Shown here: positions 14,804 through 26,844 of the stretch, piece by piece
How positions within the stretch are numbered: the first letter of the stretch is position 1
Layout: the number at the start of each line of letters is the position of its first letter
Assembly: GCA_002110485.1 (NCBI GenBank)
Contig: MOWL01000089.1
Span: 248,001-312,000, forward strand
Source of the DNA: Emergomyces orientalis
Lineage: Eukaryota; Ascomycota; Eurotiomycetes; Onygenales; Ajellomycetaceae
Length of the DNA stretch: 64,000 nt
Direction: 5' to 3'
The notes under the pieces: model-generated
What the model was told of the DNA's origin: nothing
Databases searched by the model: none
The model's input: only the letters and a program-made list of their open reading frames with translations
Position numbers and translations under genes: made by a program

Positions 14804-17584
14804 ATGCCAGACCGACAAACCATGCCTTCACCAAAGCATGCCGCACACTTGCCACTTATTGCCCCGAAAGCTGATGATGCTATTAGATCGTCTGAGTCGG
14901 TGATTAGATCACGAAACAAGGCCGAGCAGAGGCTGAAAATGCCCGTTCGAGTCCGCTTGCCGCCTAGATCGAGGACAGGCTGCTGGTAAGTTCATTCATT
15001 CGGTCGTACTTATTCTTCTTGTGCATGGGCTCCATGATGCATAAGTGCTTCGTGATTATATATTTCTAACATTTAATGCTCTGCTCAGGACTTGTAGAGT
15101 GAGTCATAATCCCGTTGTGACACCCTGTGACTACTGAAGCTCGCTGCTAACTACCCATTCCATTGAAAAGAGCCGCAAAGGTTAGTGTTCCCCAAAACCC
15201 ATTATAACATCCATAAATGAAGCGGGTTACTGATTTTTCTGTTCAGTGAAATGTGACGAGGGACATCCCGCTTGTGGTGTAAGTGAACCCAGCATGCAAA
15301 GATATGGAACTCATGAGGCATTATATTGAAACCATGCCCTAGCAATGCTCAAGACTTGGACATGAGTGCGATTATAGCCCAAGGCTAGCGTTTCGGGACG
15401 ATACATCCAGAATCAAACAGCGTATGCAAGCTGTTTCCACTGCTGGAAATGCAGTCTGGGATCGTATGTTCTACAACCATTTCTATTCCTCATGGTTCAT
15501 TGTACAATCATTCATATGGCTAATATGTTACCGGTAGCAACATCACCCACTCTAGCCGCGAGTAGCCCCAACTCGTCCATCGGAGGGGAAGGGGATACGT
15601 TGCCTCCGTTCGCTTGTTTAACCTCTGACTTGGAGCGAGAAATGAAAGCAGAGGCGTATTCTCCTGGTACCTATCATGTTATTGTGAATCCGGATAGCTT
15701 CTCAGCTTTACCTGAATATTCCGATACGACTGACAACACGTCCATGTCGAGTTCTCCTGGGTCTGATAAGTATATCATCGAAACCGGGAACGGGAAGAGA
15801 AGCAGAAGACACAACAGGGATAACTCTTCGTTGACAGAAACTGGTGACCCAAATGTGGTCATTCTCTCAAAATTCGAGGACTCCATTCCAATCTCATCGC
15901 CTGGCCACTGGAGGACGAACTTGAGGCCATCACCGTCGAGGTCGAGCACATCCGGTTCCAAGTCTTCTACGGAATTGGTTGATGAAGTGCCTGTTCAAGA
16001 TCTTGTGGAATCCTTTAATCATACATATATTGATACCACGGAACAATGTGGGGAAGATACAAGGTTACTTCTGCATTTTCAGAGAGTTGTCTGGAGCCAT
16101 CTTGTGCAGACAACTTCTCATTGTGAATCTCCAGCCTACGATGTTGGTAATGCCCCTGGCTCAGACATATTCGAGCGGGAGGCTGCCACTTTTCATCCAG
16201 TAAGATACATGCCAAACAAAGATTTCTATTGTTTTGGGCGTCCCTTGGCTAAAATACTGGCCTTTCGCTATAGTTATTCCACGCTATGATGGCTGTTTCT
16301 GCTTTAAGCCTTTCCCATCAAGGGAAAGGCCAAAGTATCGCTGCTCTACAACTCTATCAGCAAACTCTTCCTTTCTTACAAACTAGTATGCGCAGCCATC
16401 AAGATCTCTCCTCAGATGGAGTACTTCTGACCCATTTCTTACTCTTGATTTACGAGGTAACCACCCATTATTTCTGCTCCTCCCTCTCCTCAGAAAAACT
16501 GCCTCTAATGTCAAACGTTAGATAGCGGCAGCAGAGCCGGGAGGCTCCAACCTCTGGTCCCATCATCTGGAACGATTGCTACGAATATTTCTAATGCGAA
16601 ATGAGCTTTTCAAAACGGAAAAATTCCCCTTCATTATCTGGTGGGTTTGCTCCATCGATTTATACGCGCTATTTAGCGGCACGGGAACCGGAGAATTCAT
16701 CGGGGCGGTCTTGAAAAACGACATGATCCCGCCTCCAAGATTCCACTTGTACCCGCTTGGCCTGGATGGGACAAGCATGATCTATCCAGAGGAAAAAGAT
16801 ATCCTTCCCACCATTTTACAGCTTAACCATGACATATTCATCCTGGCCGCGCGACTGGGCTTGCTGGCATCAGAATTCCGAGCACAGAGTGCTTATGCAA
16901 ATGGGACAGCGATGAACAATACAAATGTAAATGGTTCCCATGGACTTCCACCGCATATGCTTGCCGACAGGGAAAAGCGTCTTTTCGAAATCCAGCAAGC
17001 ACTGCGGCATTTATGGGAGACTTCCAGCGCAGCTATCCTGGAGCAACAAATGGATTTGCTATCCAGCCGGTCAAAGGAGATGCTTCAACATGTACGTTTT
17101 TCCCCTTCCACCTACATACAGAGTAGAATACAGTGCATTTAACATTTTCCCTCCCTTGCCACAGGCTACAACCCTTTTCCACGCCAGCCTCATCTACTCA
17201 CACACGAGCATGTGGCCCAGCCAATGCATCGAAACCGGCGGCGGGCCCGCACTCGAAATCTCCCAACGTTCCACCGCCATCCTCCACGTCGCCTCCAGCA
17301 TCGTACACGCAGGCCGCTTCGACCTGCGTTTCATAGTGTTCCCACTGTTCATGGCGGGCGTGGCATCCTCGTCCAGCTCACAGAAAATGCTGGCGCTGGA
17401 CCTGCTTTCTGGTATTGAGAATAATGAATCTGTGGGTCGCAATGTTACGACGACGAGGCATGTGTTGCAAATTGTGTACCAGCGGCAGACAGAAGGGTAC
17501 ATGCGGAAAGGGCATGCGTTGGATGTGGATTGGGTGGAGATTATGATTGAGCAGGGGCTGCAGATGGTGAATTTTGGGTTATAA
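14804..17584 (+). CDS. Zn2Cys6 transcription factor with fungal-specific regulatory domain
   Basis: Nine exons: 14804-14985, 15089-15098, 15171-15180, 15247-15278, 15343-15463, 15538-16199, 16274-16456, 16522-17091 and 17165-17584, giving 729 residues. Only this splicing rebuilds a perfect binuclear cluster, CWTCRSRKVKC then CGQC and a last Cys six residues on (CX2CX6CX6CX2CX6C), followed by a Ser/Thr-rich linker and a long helical region of the fungal transcription factor type. Exons 2 and 3 are 10 bases each. The protein should bind CGG-containing DNA in the nucleus; the target pathway cannot be told. The start at 14804 is the first ATG in frame; another in-frame Met lies shortly before the cluster. 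No metabolic gene cluster is adjacent. The family is certain, the specific function unknown. Confidence 0.88.
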
Positions 17585-18534
17585 CTTTTCCGCTGGATTC
17601 TAACTTATTTTGCTTTGATTTTTGATTTTTGATTTTTTTCATTCTTTCATTTTTGATTCCCCCTTAGTTTTCTACTATTCGCCTCCCCTTTTTAGCCCTA
17701 GATGATCGCCTTTCTCCATCTCTGTCCTCCGTCCTCGTTCATCTGCCCGATTTTTAACTCTTCTTGCGTATACCCTACTTTGTCGCTATCCGATCTCTGA
17801 ACCAATTTGCGGCGTTGAAATTTTTTCGGGAAACGTTTCGCCCTTAAATTATGGCAGTTCATAATCTTTTCTCAATCAGCGTTATTATTTTCGTATGGCA
17901 CGGAGTCTCGCCAGATTATTGAGAACATACATATACCGCTTCCCTCGCTCATGCCAGCCCTGGTATATATTCAGGTAGTCATTGTATCAAATATTGTATA
18001 TAATAATTTCACCTCTTCCGCAGAAATATTGTGTTCTGTATGAGATCCTCCAGTACGATACAAGTCCGTCCGTATGCTCAAGATCTTCACGAAGGATATA
18101 TCTCAGAAGATCCCTCGAAACGCGCGGATGCGCCTCTTTCGTTTAGTTCCTCGATCGTAGCGCACCCAGCCACCTTATGTAACTTTCTGGAGATTGGTAA
18201 TATCCCAATGTATGAATCCCGTTACGATAGTGAGATTGTCTTCTGAAACGAAAATGCTCGCATGTGTAAATCGGGGTGGAGGGGGCCGATTCCAAAGTAA
18301 TGCGGATTTGAGGTTCCTCGGCCAGGTGGCTGGAGGACGCATTAGCTGGAAGACAATATATCAATATGCTCGTATATAGAACCCTGTCTGGTCATCCACC
18401 AGCCGGAGCGGTGACAGGAGAGGGGTATTCTAGATAACCCGGCATTGATCAAGGCAGAACAATACAAGAACATATCAGTCCCTAGAGCCTTGTTCGTAGA
18501 CTGAAAAAACCAAATGATATTGAGGAAGGTTACA
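17585..18534. other. Intergenic region downstream of the Zn2Cys6 gene
   Basis: T-rich sequence just after the stop is likely 3' untranslated sequence. No other gene is seen before the pseudogene on the opposite strand. Confidence 0.4.
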
Positions 18535-19060
18535 CCGGCCCCCTGTTAGGTTTTCTAAGAGCGAAGTACAGTGGCTCCCCAACATCACAATCCCAATGCC
18601 TTGTTCTGCAATGGAATCCAATGCAGAATTTCTGATCGAATTGCTGCTTGGTGTTTCTTGAATAGAAGGGGCAGACGCGACCAAAGATGTTTCCATATGC
18701 TGGGAAGTTCAGATCGGCCATTTTCCTTGTTCGTAGAAATTTCTTAGGTTGAACTTTTGTCATGTCGCGCCAGATTTATTGCAGTAGAACTCCTGGCGCA
18801 CGCTCCAGGATGACGTACTCTGATCCAACAACATTTGGTGGTTCATCCCTCCAGTCTAAAATTTTGGGATTGAAATGGGAATCATTTTGTTGTGGTGCGA
18901 TAACGAATTCAAGGTGTCAAATCGCGGTCACATCTGGTTTGATGGTCAGTTTGGGGACTCACTGCCAGGGGCGTGGGCCTTCTACCCACAACACAGCGTC
19001 TGTTGCCTGTGAAAAAGATGAAAGCTCGGTTATATCCGCCTTCAATTTCCCCACAGCCTT
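18535..19060 (-). pseudogene. Decayed phosphotransferase (APH-like kinase) family gene fragment
   Basis: Read on the minus strand, this stretch contains pieces typical of fungal phosphotransferase-enzyme-family proteins in the right order: EGGYNRAFIF (glycine-rich loop region, near 19041), then in another frame VPKLTIKP (near 18950), GSEYVILERAPGV (hinge region, 18787-18825), NFPAYGNIFG (near 18700) and FCIGF (near 18620). From about 18950 to 18535 these share one frame broken by TGA at 18917-18919 and TAA at 18776-18778. A frameshift separates that frame from the N-terminal piece. The catalytic lobe expected afterwards is not recognisable. Similarity is judged from memory of the family, so the assignment is moderate; that the region is not an intact gene is clear. 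Confidence 0.5.
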
Positions 19061-20847
19061 TTAGGGGAGTTGCGGAAGGGGAGACGATATAACACTTTCA
19101 GAGAACGCGTTGAAACCAAAGTTTTTACAGCATGCCCTACAGTATAGCTCATCTTGGTGAAGCCACCGCCGCTTGGGTAAGCACACGGGCCGTTGAGTAA
19201 GCGCATAAATTTCAATTCAGTAAAAACTAGAGAGCTAGAAAAACTCTTGAAGATGGTGGGCTCACCTTCTATTGGTTGATCTTGCAAGCTATGGTTTTTG
19301 CAGATGGTCATATGATTAAACTGCAGCTGATTTATGCACATTGGATTTGGGATCCACCGCAAAAAGCTGCAGAAGATGGGAGTTTCTTCATCGGCGATAT
19401 TGTGGTAGCACTCGACGATATGTAGCAGTATGTATGATATTTCTGGATGATTTTCCCTATTTGATGCGCTTGCCTCCCTAGGGGTCAACCGGGATTATAT
19501 TAAATTCCAGTTTGTGGTTGTCATCCAAACCAGAATATCTCTCGTGTATTGGTCACTTTCCCCCAGACGCAGCAACTTCGCATCTGCAATTCACAACCAA
19601 TTCATATCCAATTCATCAAAGGTTACATGCCCGGGGTGGTGTGGTGTAGGGTATAATGAGAGGAAGACTTTTGAACATGTGCTTACCCCTGAAGAATCTG
19701 CGGACCTGTGTGATCCCGCTGCAGACGTCACCGCAGCATGTCTTGGACCCCAAATAAACCAATGATGAGCAGGAACTGACTCGTCTTGACAAGCGCCAGG
19801 CTTTTTTGATATCCCACTCAAACATCACACCGGCACATTTCTTGTTTCTCAGCGCTTAGCAGGGGCGTTGAAGAAGCAATGGCAGCACGTGATTGGCTGC
19901 GGATTAGAGTGGGATGTGTATCGTTAGGTACGGTCAGGTACGGTCAGGACAATACGGTACAAGCAGGAACAAGCACAGCCCAACCCATGGAACAGGCCGC
20001 AATCAGTGCAGATAAGGTTATTTAGGCTACTTCTGCCCATTAATTTTTACCACAGGCTGAATCTGGGGAAGTTAAGGTAACCACTGGAATGTCATTGACT
20101 CTAAATATAGGGGGCGGCATATCATGGTTAAACTACTTTAATGCTCTGATATCTGGTATCCATTCTTTTATCCTCAACAGAGCCACCATATCCAAACCCT
20201 GAAAACGATGTGCATGTTTTCCAGGTCAATGCCCAAACCCCGAACCAGGCAGCTCTCGGCCACTTTGTGACAGCTGAGACGGTATGGCTGTGTATGGTTG
20301 TGTACGGAGACGTCATTGGTGCTGCAAAAATGCCTGACATTGGCAGGGCCTCGTGTGTATGGCCTGGTCGTATTCTCCATACCATTCATACAGCCATACT
20401 ACCATACTTACAGCCTCTCATCCCTTATCTTCTTCAACTTGTTCAACTTCGCCTTCTTTTTCCTTCTCTCTTCAACTTCATCTCCTCCTGTTTTCTCATA
20501 TTCTGTCCTCGTTGAGACAAAGACAGTTATACATCCCGACTGTTGGGTTGATATGTTCTGAAAACTCGGTATATATCTCCTTTCTGGTGCCTGTGTATCT
20601 TCTATTTCTAACTAACCGCTTGCTGGGTAGCCCGTATACTCCATCCAACCCACTTCCCCTGCCCCTTGGCTCCCTCTCCCCTCGCACCATCTCCAAGCGC
20701 CAGCAACAACCTGCTTTCTGCCAAAATCTCCGCTGTGAGAACTGCTATAAATAAACATTCAACGCTGCTTCCCGAGTCTAGTCTACAGCTACCTGGAGCT
20801 TGAAATAAACCTTTTATCCTGTTTGCGACCAGCGCCAGTCGCCCGCC
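19061..20847. other. Intergenic region and leader of the WW/PhoD-like gene
   Basis: A 148-codon minus-strand open frame (19042-19488) has no recognisable motif. A CACGTGATTGG stretch (CACGTG fused to an inverted CCAAT box) lies near 19887, and a 10-base tandem repeat at 19928-19947. The CT-rich sequence at 20400-20840 looks like the leader of the gene starting at 20848. Confidence 0.4.
19928..19947. repeat. Two tandem copies of a 10-base unit
   Basis: The unit GTACGGTCAG occurs twice in direct succession, and a related ATACGGTAC follows at about 19952. It lies in the upstream region of the WW/PhoD-like gene, about 0.9 kb from its start. Confidence 0.6.
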
Positions 20848-23800
20848 ATGAGTCGCCATGGCAAGGACCATGATGACGAGATGTTTCTCACTTCCCCATC
20901 CGACCGCAACCCTCCTACTGTCTCCCCTTTGAGGATTGTTAAACGAGATACTCCATCCCCTGGCCCAACTGCTGGTCATACTACCCAGCCTTCCGCTTTC
21001 AGTCCACCTCCGCAAAGCCCGCCTCCGCATAACCCCCTGCCCTACCCTGACGACCGCCCACGGCCACATCATAAGAATTCTTTTACCCCCTCCAACTCCA
21101 GGCCCCCTTACCCTGACCATGGGTCGCTGTCTTCCACTGTAAAACAATCGTCCAAACCCTCTTCACCTCAATATTCCGGTTCTGGAGGATCGAGCCCTGC
21201 TGAACTTCCTCCTTCTTTGCGGCCTCGGGAAAGACGAGATTCGAAGACAGCCCAGTCCAGCCTGGCGGAGAGGAGAGGAACAGCTGGCCCAAAACCCCTA
21301 CCTGAATCACCAATACTTCAAACTCCAGATAAAGAAGGCTTGTTTCAAAAACCTCCTCAGCGCGCAGCAGGAGGAGGCGCCAATACCGCTGGCATGCCCG
21401 AACAACGGAGAAAGCCCTCTGTGGAAGTGAACCCGTACCCCGACTTCCACCAGCAATACTGGCCTGCACAAGGCAATGCTTCATCTTCAGCTTCATCGAA
21501 CCTGGCAGCCCCACAACCAATTCATTCAGTCAACCGGCTGGGCTCTACCGCCTCAACCTCAACAACGAAAGCAAACCGCGGTTCTCCCCCTCCACCCGAA
21601 ACTCCAATCGTGCCTCCAGGCCTCTCAGATATTGAGTCTCGATACGCTGCAGCAGGAATTGCAGGGACGTCGACTCTCAGCAATCTACAGGCCCAAAGCG
21701 CCGCTGCGCAACAGCGTGCCCAACAGTATGTCGCTCCTCAAACACAAAACCACCTCTCCCAGCCCCAGAACACAACTCCAAGGCCTTGGACTCCCACAGA
21801 ACCGCCCGGTAGTCAACCGCATGGCCCGCCAACGGTGTACCAGGGACCCGTTCCCACATCCGGACCTCCACCGCAGACCTCAGGCGCAGTCCACCATCCA
21901 CCACCAGGGCACCCTGCTGGTTACCCTCAAAACCATAACCCACTGGAGGAAGATTTCCAGAGAATGAATATGACTTCTTCTCCTCCTCCCGCATACTCCA
22001 GCCTTGGTGGTCCTGGTCCTGGGGGTTCTGCGCCCCACAGTTATCCAAATGAGAAGCAAGGCATTATTGCTGCTACTCACCCCGCTTCAATGAACGCGAT
22101 GAGCACCGGTGCTATGACGCCTTCCACCATGGCGCCCCATTCCCACACTCCTCCTGTTCCTAATGCCCAAGGTCATCCAGCGTTCGCCAATGACCCCAGA
22201 CAAGCGGATCCTCGTACTTCGCAATCAAATATCCAGAATGGACATCCTGGTGTCCAACCCACTCCTCTTAACGGCTCTCCCGCACCTCCTGGACCCTCCC
22301 CAGCTTCCCCTCCTCCACTACCCGAAGGCTGGATCGCACACTTAGATCCCAACTCCGGACAGTACTATTACATTCACCTTCCCACTCAATCAACTCAGTG
22401 GGAATTTCCAAAGGGGCCGACTCCTCTCAATCTAAATGAACCCATGTCACCCGGAGCTAGCACGTTCGGCGGACACCCAATTGCTTCGCCAGGCCTTTCA
22501 GCGTTTGGGCCTAACCCTTTGGCTTCACCTGGGCTTTCTACTTTTGGGCACCCTCTGGGATCACCAGGTCTCCCCATGACACCGGGATATGAGGGTAGCG
22601 TTATGAGTATGAGTACCGGCTTTACTGGCCCCCCTCCCGCCAGTGGGGTGGAGTTGTATAAAGTTGCACCAACTAATGGAGTATACTTTGGCCCTTATCT
22701 TCGCTATACGAACATGGACATGGAACGTGGACTCTGGCTGGGCTCAATTCTACTTGTAACGGATGCGCCCCAGCCCCCAACCATCCATATGCATCAAAGC
22801 GTGGACCTATCTCCAAACCCGAGACAACTCAAAGGGGTGCCAATTTCAACCCACCAGCGATGGACGTTTTACAAATACAGCGTTGATCTCACGATGGAAG
22901 AGTACCCTGCCAAATGGACCTATGCTATCACATCTCACCTGGGATGCACAAGATATGAGTTCCTAGTCGCTGGTCGGAATGAGACCAACTGGCGTTTCAT
23001 CGCAACTTCTGGGAACGACTTCTCTCTTGGTGTGAGCGCGAACGAGAAGGCTCGCCTTGGCGGTGCTGGATACATGTGGAAAGATATCATGCAGAAACAT
23101 ATGGAATGTGGAGGGTTCCATGTCCACCTTGGGCTTGGGAGCCAGATCAATGCCGACCGAATTTGGAAAGAGATCCCGTCGCTCAAACAATGGCTTACTA
23201 TCAGCGGCAAGGAACAGAGGAAAAACGCAGTGTGGACCGCTGCCCATGAGGAGGATGCTACGCATGCGTATTTCCACTATTATACAAGCCACTTTGATCA
23301 GCCGCATATGCGAGAAGCATTTGCTCAAATTCCTCATGTATTGCAAGTTGATGATCATGATATGTATGTCTTTTCCCCCGGTTCGATGAATTTTCCAAAC
23401 AATTTTATTTCCCCACGTTTGCTAACATGCCTGCTTTTTCAGATTCGACGGGTTTGGTTCATATCCGGACTACATGCAATTCTCTAATATGTTCAAGAAT
23501 ATTGGCAGAATAGGCATCGAGATGTACCTCCTTTTCCAGCATCATACAACACTAGAGATTTTGCGCCATGTGAGCGACGATTTGGACCTTTTTACCATAA
23601 CTGGAACAGGCTGGCATTTTGTTAAATTCCTGGGCCCGGCTATTGCTGTGGTAGGCCCTGATTGCCGTTCTGAAAGGAACCCTCATCAAGTCATGGCGGG
23701 ACCTACCTATCAAGGCCTCTTCCCTAAGGTTGCATCGCTCCCTCCAAGCGTGCAACATTGCATCTGGATGATTTCTGTACCGCCTATTTACCCACGATTA

Positions 23801-24682
23801 GAATCTACGGAACATTTTGCTCAGACTATAGCTACTGGCAAAAAGGCTGTTACAGGAGCATACAACGTTCTTGGTAAAGTAACCAGCTCGGTTGCTGGGG
23901 TTGTGGGTGCTAAAAACGCCGTGGGATCCGGGTTCGACTCTGTAAAGAGGGCTGTTGGCAAATCTGGGCTGATGGGTAGCGTTTTGAGCCCGTTTGGTGA
24001 AATCGAAATCCTCGATGAACTGCGGGATCAGTGGACTCATGACTCGAAGGTAAAAATTTTCCCAGCCAGTAGCCCATAATGACAATTCGCTAATCATTTC
24101 CCTCCCAAGGATCTTGAACGAACCTATCTCATCCGCACGCTCCAGGGAATCGCCCATCAGAAAAGTATCCGAATGACCTTCCTCTCCGGCGCCGTCAACT
24201 GTTGTGGGGCCGGCCTCGTCCACGATCCTTCCCACCCAACCGACCACAAAACGATGTACCAAATCATCTCCTCCTCTGTCGTCAACACCCCCCCACCATC
24301 CTACGTCATGAAGCTACTACATGGCGGCAACAAAGCGCTCTATGTCCCCGCCAACGGCCAACGACCCGCCCCCGGCGCCGCCACAGACACCAAGGAAGAC
24401 ATGATGGAAATCTTCCAAACAGACGTCACAGGCCAACCCCGCGAACACCGCAAACTCATGGGCCGCCGCAATTATGTAGCTATTGTGGGATATGATCCGG
24501 AAAATGTGCAGACGAATTATGGGCCGATGAGTCCGACGATGGCGACGGGGATGATGTCGGCGTCGGGCGCGTTTCCGAAGTTGAGTCTTGCGGTGGATTT
24601 CTTGGTGCAGGGGGATGGTGCTTATGGGAATGTGGTCAAATTTGGACCGGTTATTGTGCCAAGTTTGGATTTAGGGAGGTAA
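20848..24682 (+). CDS. WW-domain protein with PhoD-like phosphatase domain
   Basis: Three exons, 20848-23363, 23443-24049 and 24110-24682, give 1231 residues. Residues 1-480 are Pro/Ser-rich and disordered. A WW domain (LPEGW, then TQWEFP, with the two Trp at residues 495 and 518) follows, then a glycine/proline linker with SPGLSxFG repeats. From about residue 590 comes a fungal PhoD-type metallophosphatase-like domain with HYYTSHFDQP and QVDDHDIFDGFGSYPD across the first intron. The WW domain suggests binding of proline-rich partners, possibly its own N terminus. Where PhoD enzymes usually have a GDVH metal-binding motif, this protein reads GAVN at residues 1068-1071, so catalysis is uncertain. 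No signal peptide is seen. The family assignment is from motif memory. Confidence 0.85.
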
Positions 24683-25250
24683 CTTGGCTGGGATGATGGC
24701 ATACTGCATGACAATATATGTATGCTGTTTTGGAATATATATTCTTTGTAGCAAGAATGTTGACTCTTTTGGGGATGGAATATGTTTTTCTGCATCTTCG
24801 CGTTCATTTTGCATTTACATAACCCCTTCCCGTTTTCTTCTTTTCGGCTTTTTTGTTGACAATTTTACTGGATGTTATGCCGCATACATATATATATATA
24901 TATATATATATACATTTATCCATATTTATTTATTATTTCTCTTTCGTACTTGCAGGTTTGGATTTATTATTAGTTTTCTTTTGCCATCTCATTGATCCTC
25001 TGTGGCTGTTGATATTGGCAAGTTCAGACGAGGCTGGACTGGTGTCACATGACCGGGATCGATCGTGTGAGCAATAACATGCTTTAACGATCACTCGACG
25101 ACGAGATTCCTTGCTATCACATTCGTCTATGAGCCTTCTTTAATTCACAGCCTACGTTATATCTAGAAGGATAAGTTATCTGGCTTACTCTTACTACCGG
25201 GTCATAGCGGAATGCAATGAACGGGTTGCTTCCCCTCCACTTCTACCGAA
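24683..25250. other. Intergenic region before the lipase gene
   Basis: Contains T-rich 3' sequence of the upstream gene, a TA microsatellite at about 24888-24912, and the presumed lipase promoter. No gene is seen. Confidence 0.5.
24888..24912. repeat. TA dinucleotide microsatellite
   Basis: About twelve AT/TA units in a row, in the 3' flank of the WW/PhoD-like gene. Confidence 0.8.
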
Positions 25251-26844
25251 ATGAAGTCATCGTTTATCTTCGTCGGCTCCGCATTTCTCCACGGCATCTC
25301 CGCTACAGCTCTACCAGAACAACGACCCAATTATTATGACGACACCGTACGGCGCGATCGGGAGGGACGTGCGATATCGAAAGAATTATTCTCCTCGCTC
25401 GAGGAGCTGTCCCGTATTGTCGATATAACATATTGCGTTGGGACGACTGGGGTGTATAAGCCATTCACCTGCGCGGGGCGGTGTCATGAATTTGAAGGCT
25501 TTGAACTAGTCACGGTATGTCCTATATCGGACCCCGGCGAAATATCAAATTTTTTGTCGCAAAGTGTACACTTTTTCGTATCCTTTGCTACATATATTTT
25601 GCTACGATTCACTAACATCAAAATCGCATCACTAGACCTGGAACACAGGCCCACTTCTCTCCGATTCATGCGGCTTCGTCGTCCTCTCCCATCCACCATG
25701 GGCCAAACGCATCATCATAGGATTCCGCGGCACCTACTCGATTGCAAACACCATCGTGGACCTCTCTGCCATCCCGCAGGCCTACGCCCCATATCCGGCC
25801 AATAACCCCGCAGATCCTAACCAACCACGCTGCAACAACTGCACCGTCCATGCCGGATTCATGGAGTCATGGCAGAGCGCTAGACACACACTATTAGACC
25901 CGCTGAAACGGACCATGATGCAGTATCCGGACTATCAACTAGTGTTGGTGGGACACTCGTTGGGCGGAGCTGTTGCTGCGCTTGCCGGTCTCGAGTTTCA
26001 GGTTCGAGGTTGGCAGCCGCAGGTGACGACGTTTGGCGAGCCGAGGGTGGGAAATCAGGGACTGGTGGAATATATTGATGCAGTGTTCCATCTGGAGAAT
26101 TCGTTGTCATCAACGTCTGAATCTTCAACCCTAGACCACGACCAGATGAGCAACGGCAACAATAAGCCAAAAACTAAGAACAACAAGACTTCCTCCTACC
26201 ACCGCGTCACACACGTTAATGACCCCGTTCCTCTTCTCCCCCTGTCAGAATGGGGTTACCGACCTCACGCGGGCGAGATATATGTCTCAAAATCTGACCT
26301 ACCACCTGGCATCTCCGACCTCCAGCACTGCCTCGGCGACGCGGATCCAGAATGCATCGCTGGATCCGAGTTAGCTGACAAAACCTACTTACTCACGTTA
26401 ACCCTATCGTCACCTTCAGACCCATTGAAAATGCCAGACGCCGGACCCATCGGAAATGACGACGATGATCACATGGGAGATGATGGAGCAATTACGGACA
26501 CTCTATCCCGTAAATATCAGCAGCAGCAGCAAGAGCCATTGTTATCGTCAAGACCGATCTTGGTCGGAGGCCGGATGCGGGTCCGGGTCCAGGACGCTGG
26601 TAATGACGTCAAGCAGATTTTGACAGAATGGAACCCTATCCCTCACCGCTACAGGTTGTGGGAATTGCTGTTTGCGCATCGGGATTATTTTTGGCGGTTA
26701 GGGGTGTGTTTGCCATCACCCGATTGGGGAGGGAAGGGTCCTGGTGAACATGATGGTTGGAAATGGCCGTGGAAGTGGAGATGGCCGCGCAAAAGTTGGC
26801 GGGCAGAGAGCCGGTGCAACGTAAATGCGAATGGGTTGAATTAG
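25251..26844 (+). CDS. Secreted class 3 lipase (triacylglycerol lipase-like)
   Basis: Two exons, 25251-25514 and 25636-26844, give 490 residues. The start MKSSFIFVGSAF leads a signal peptide ending near ATALPEQ. The alpha/beta hydrolase core has IGFRGTYS, the nucleophile elbow GHSLGG (Ser196), FGEPRVGN, and the likely acid and base of the triad in NDPVP (Asp284) and PHAGEIYVS (His299). It should hydrolyse acyl esters outside the cell. An Asn/Ser/Lys-rich insert of about 35 residues sits before the catalytic Asp, and the C terminus carries about 150 extra residues, including a Trp/Lys/Arg-rich end (WKWPWKWRWPRK) that is unusual for the family and could favour surface or membrane binding. The next gene also encodes a secreted hydrolase. 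Function is secure at family level; the substrate is unknown. Confidence 0.9.

Noticed and set aside
19042..19488. 148-codon minus-strand frame next to the phosphotransferase remnant
   Set aside because: It partly overlaps the remnant, but its own frame shows none of the expected family motifs, so it was not called a gene.
20608..21147. 179-codon minus-strand frame over the start of the WW/PhoD-like gene
   Set aside because: Shadow of the proline-rich coding strand; Gly/Arg-rich composition follows directly from proline codons read backwards.
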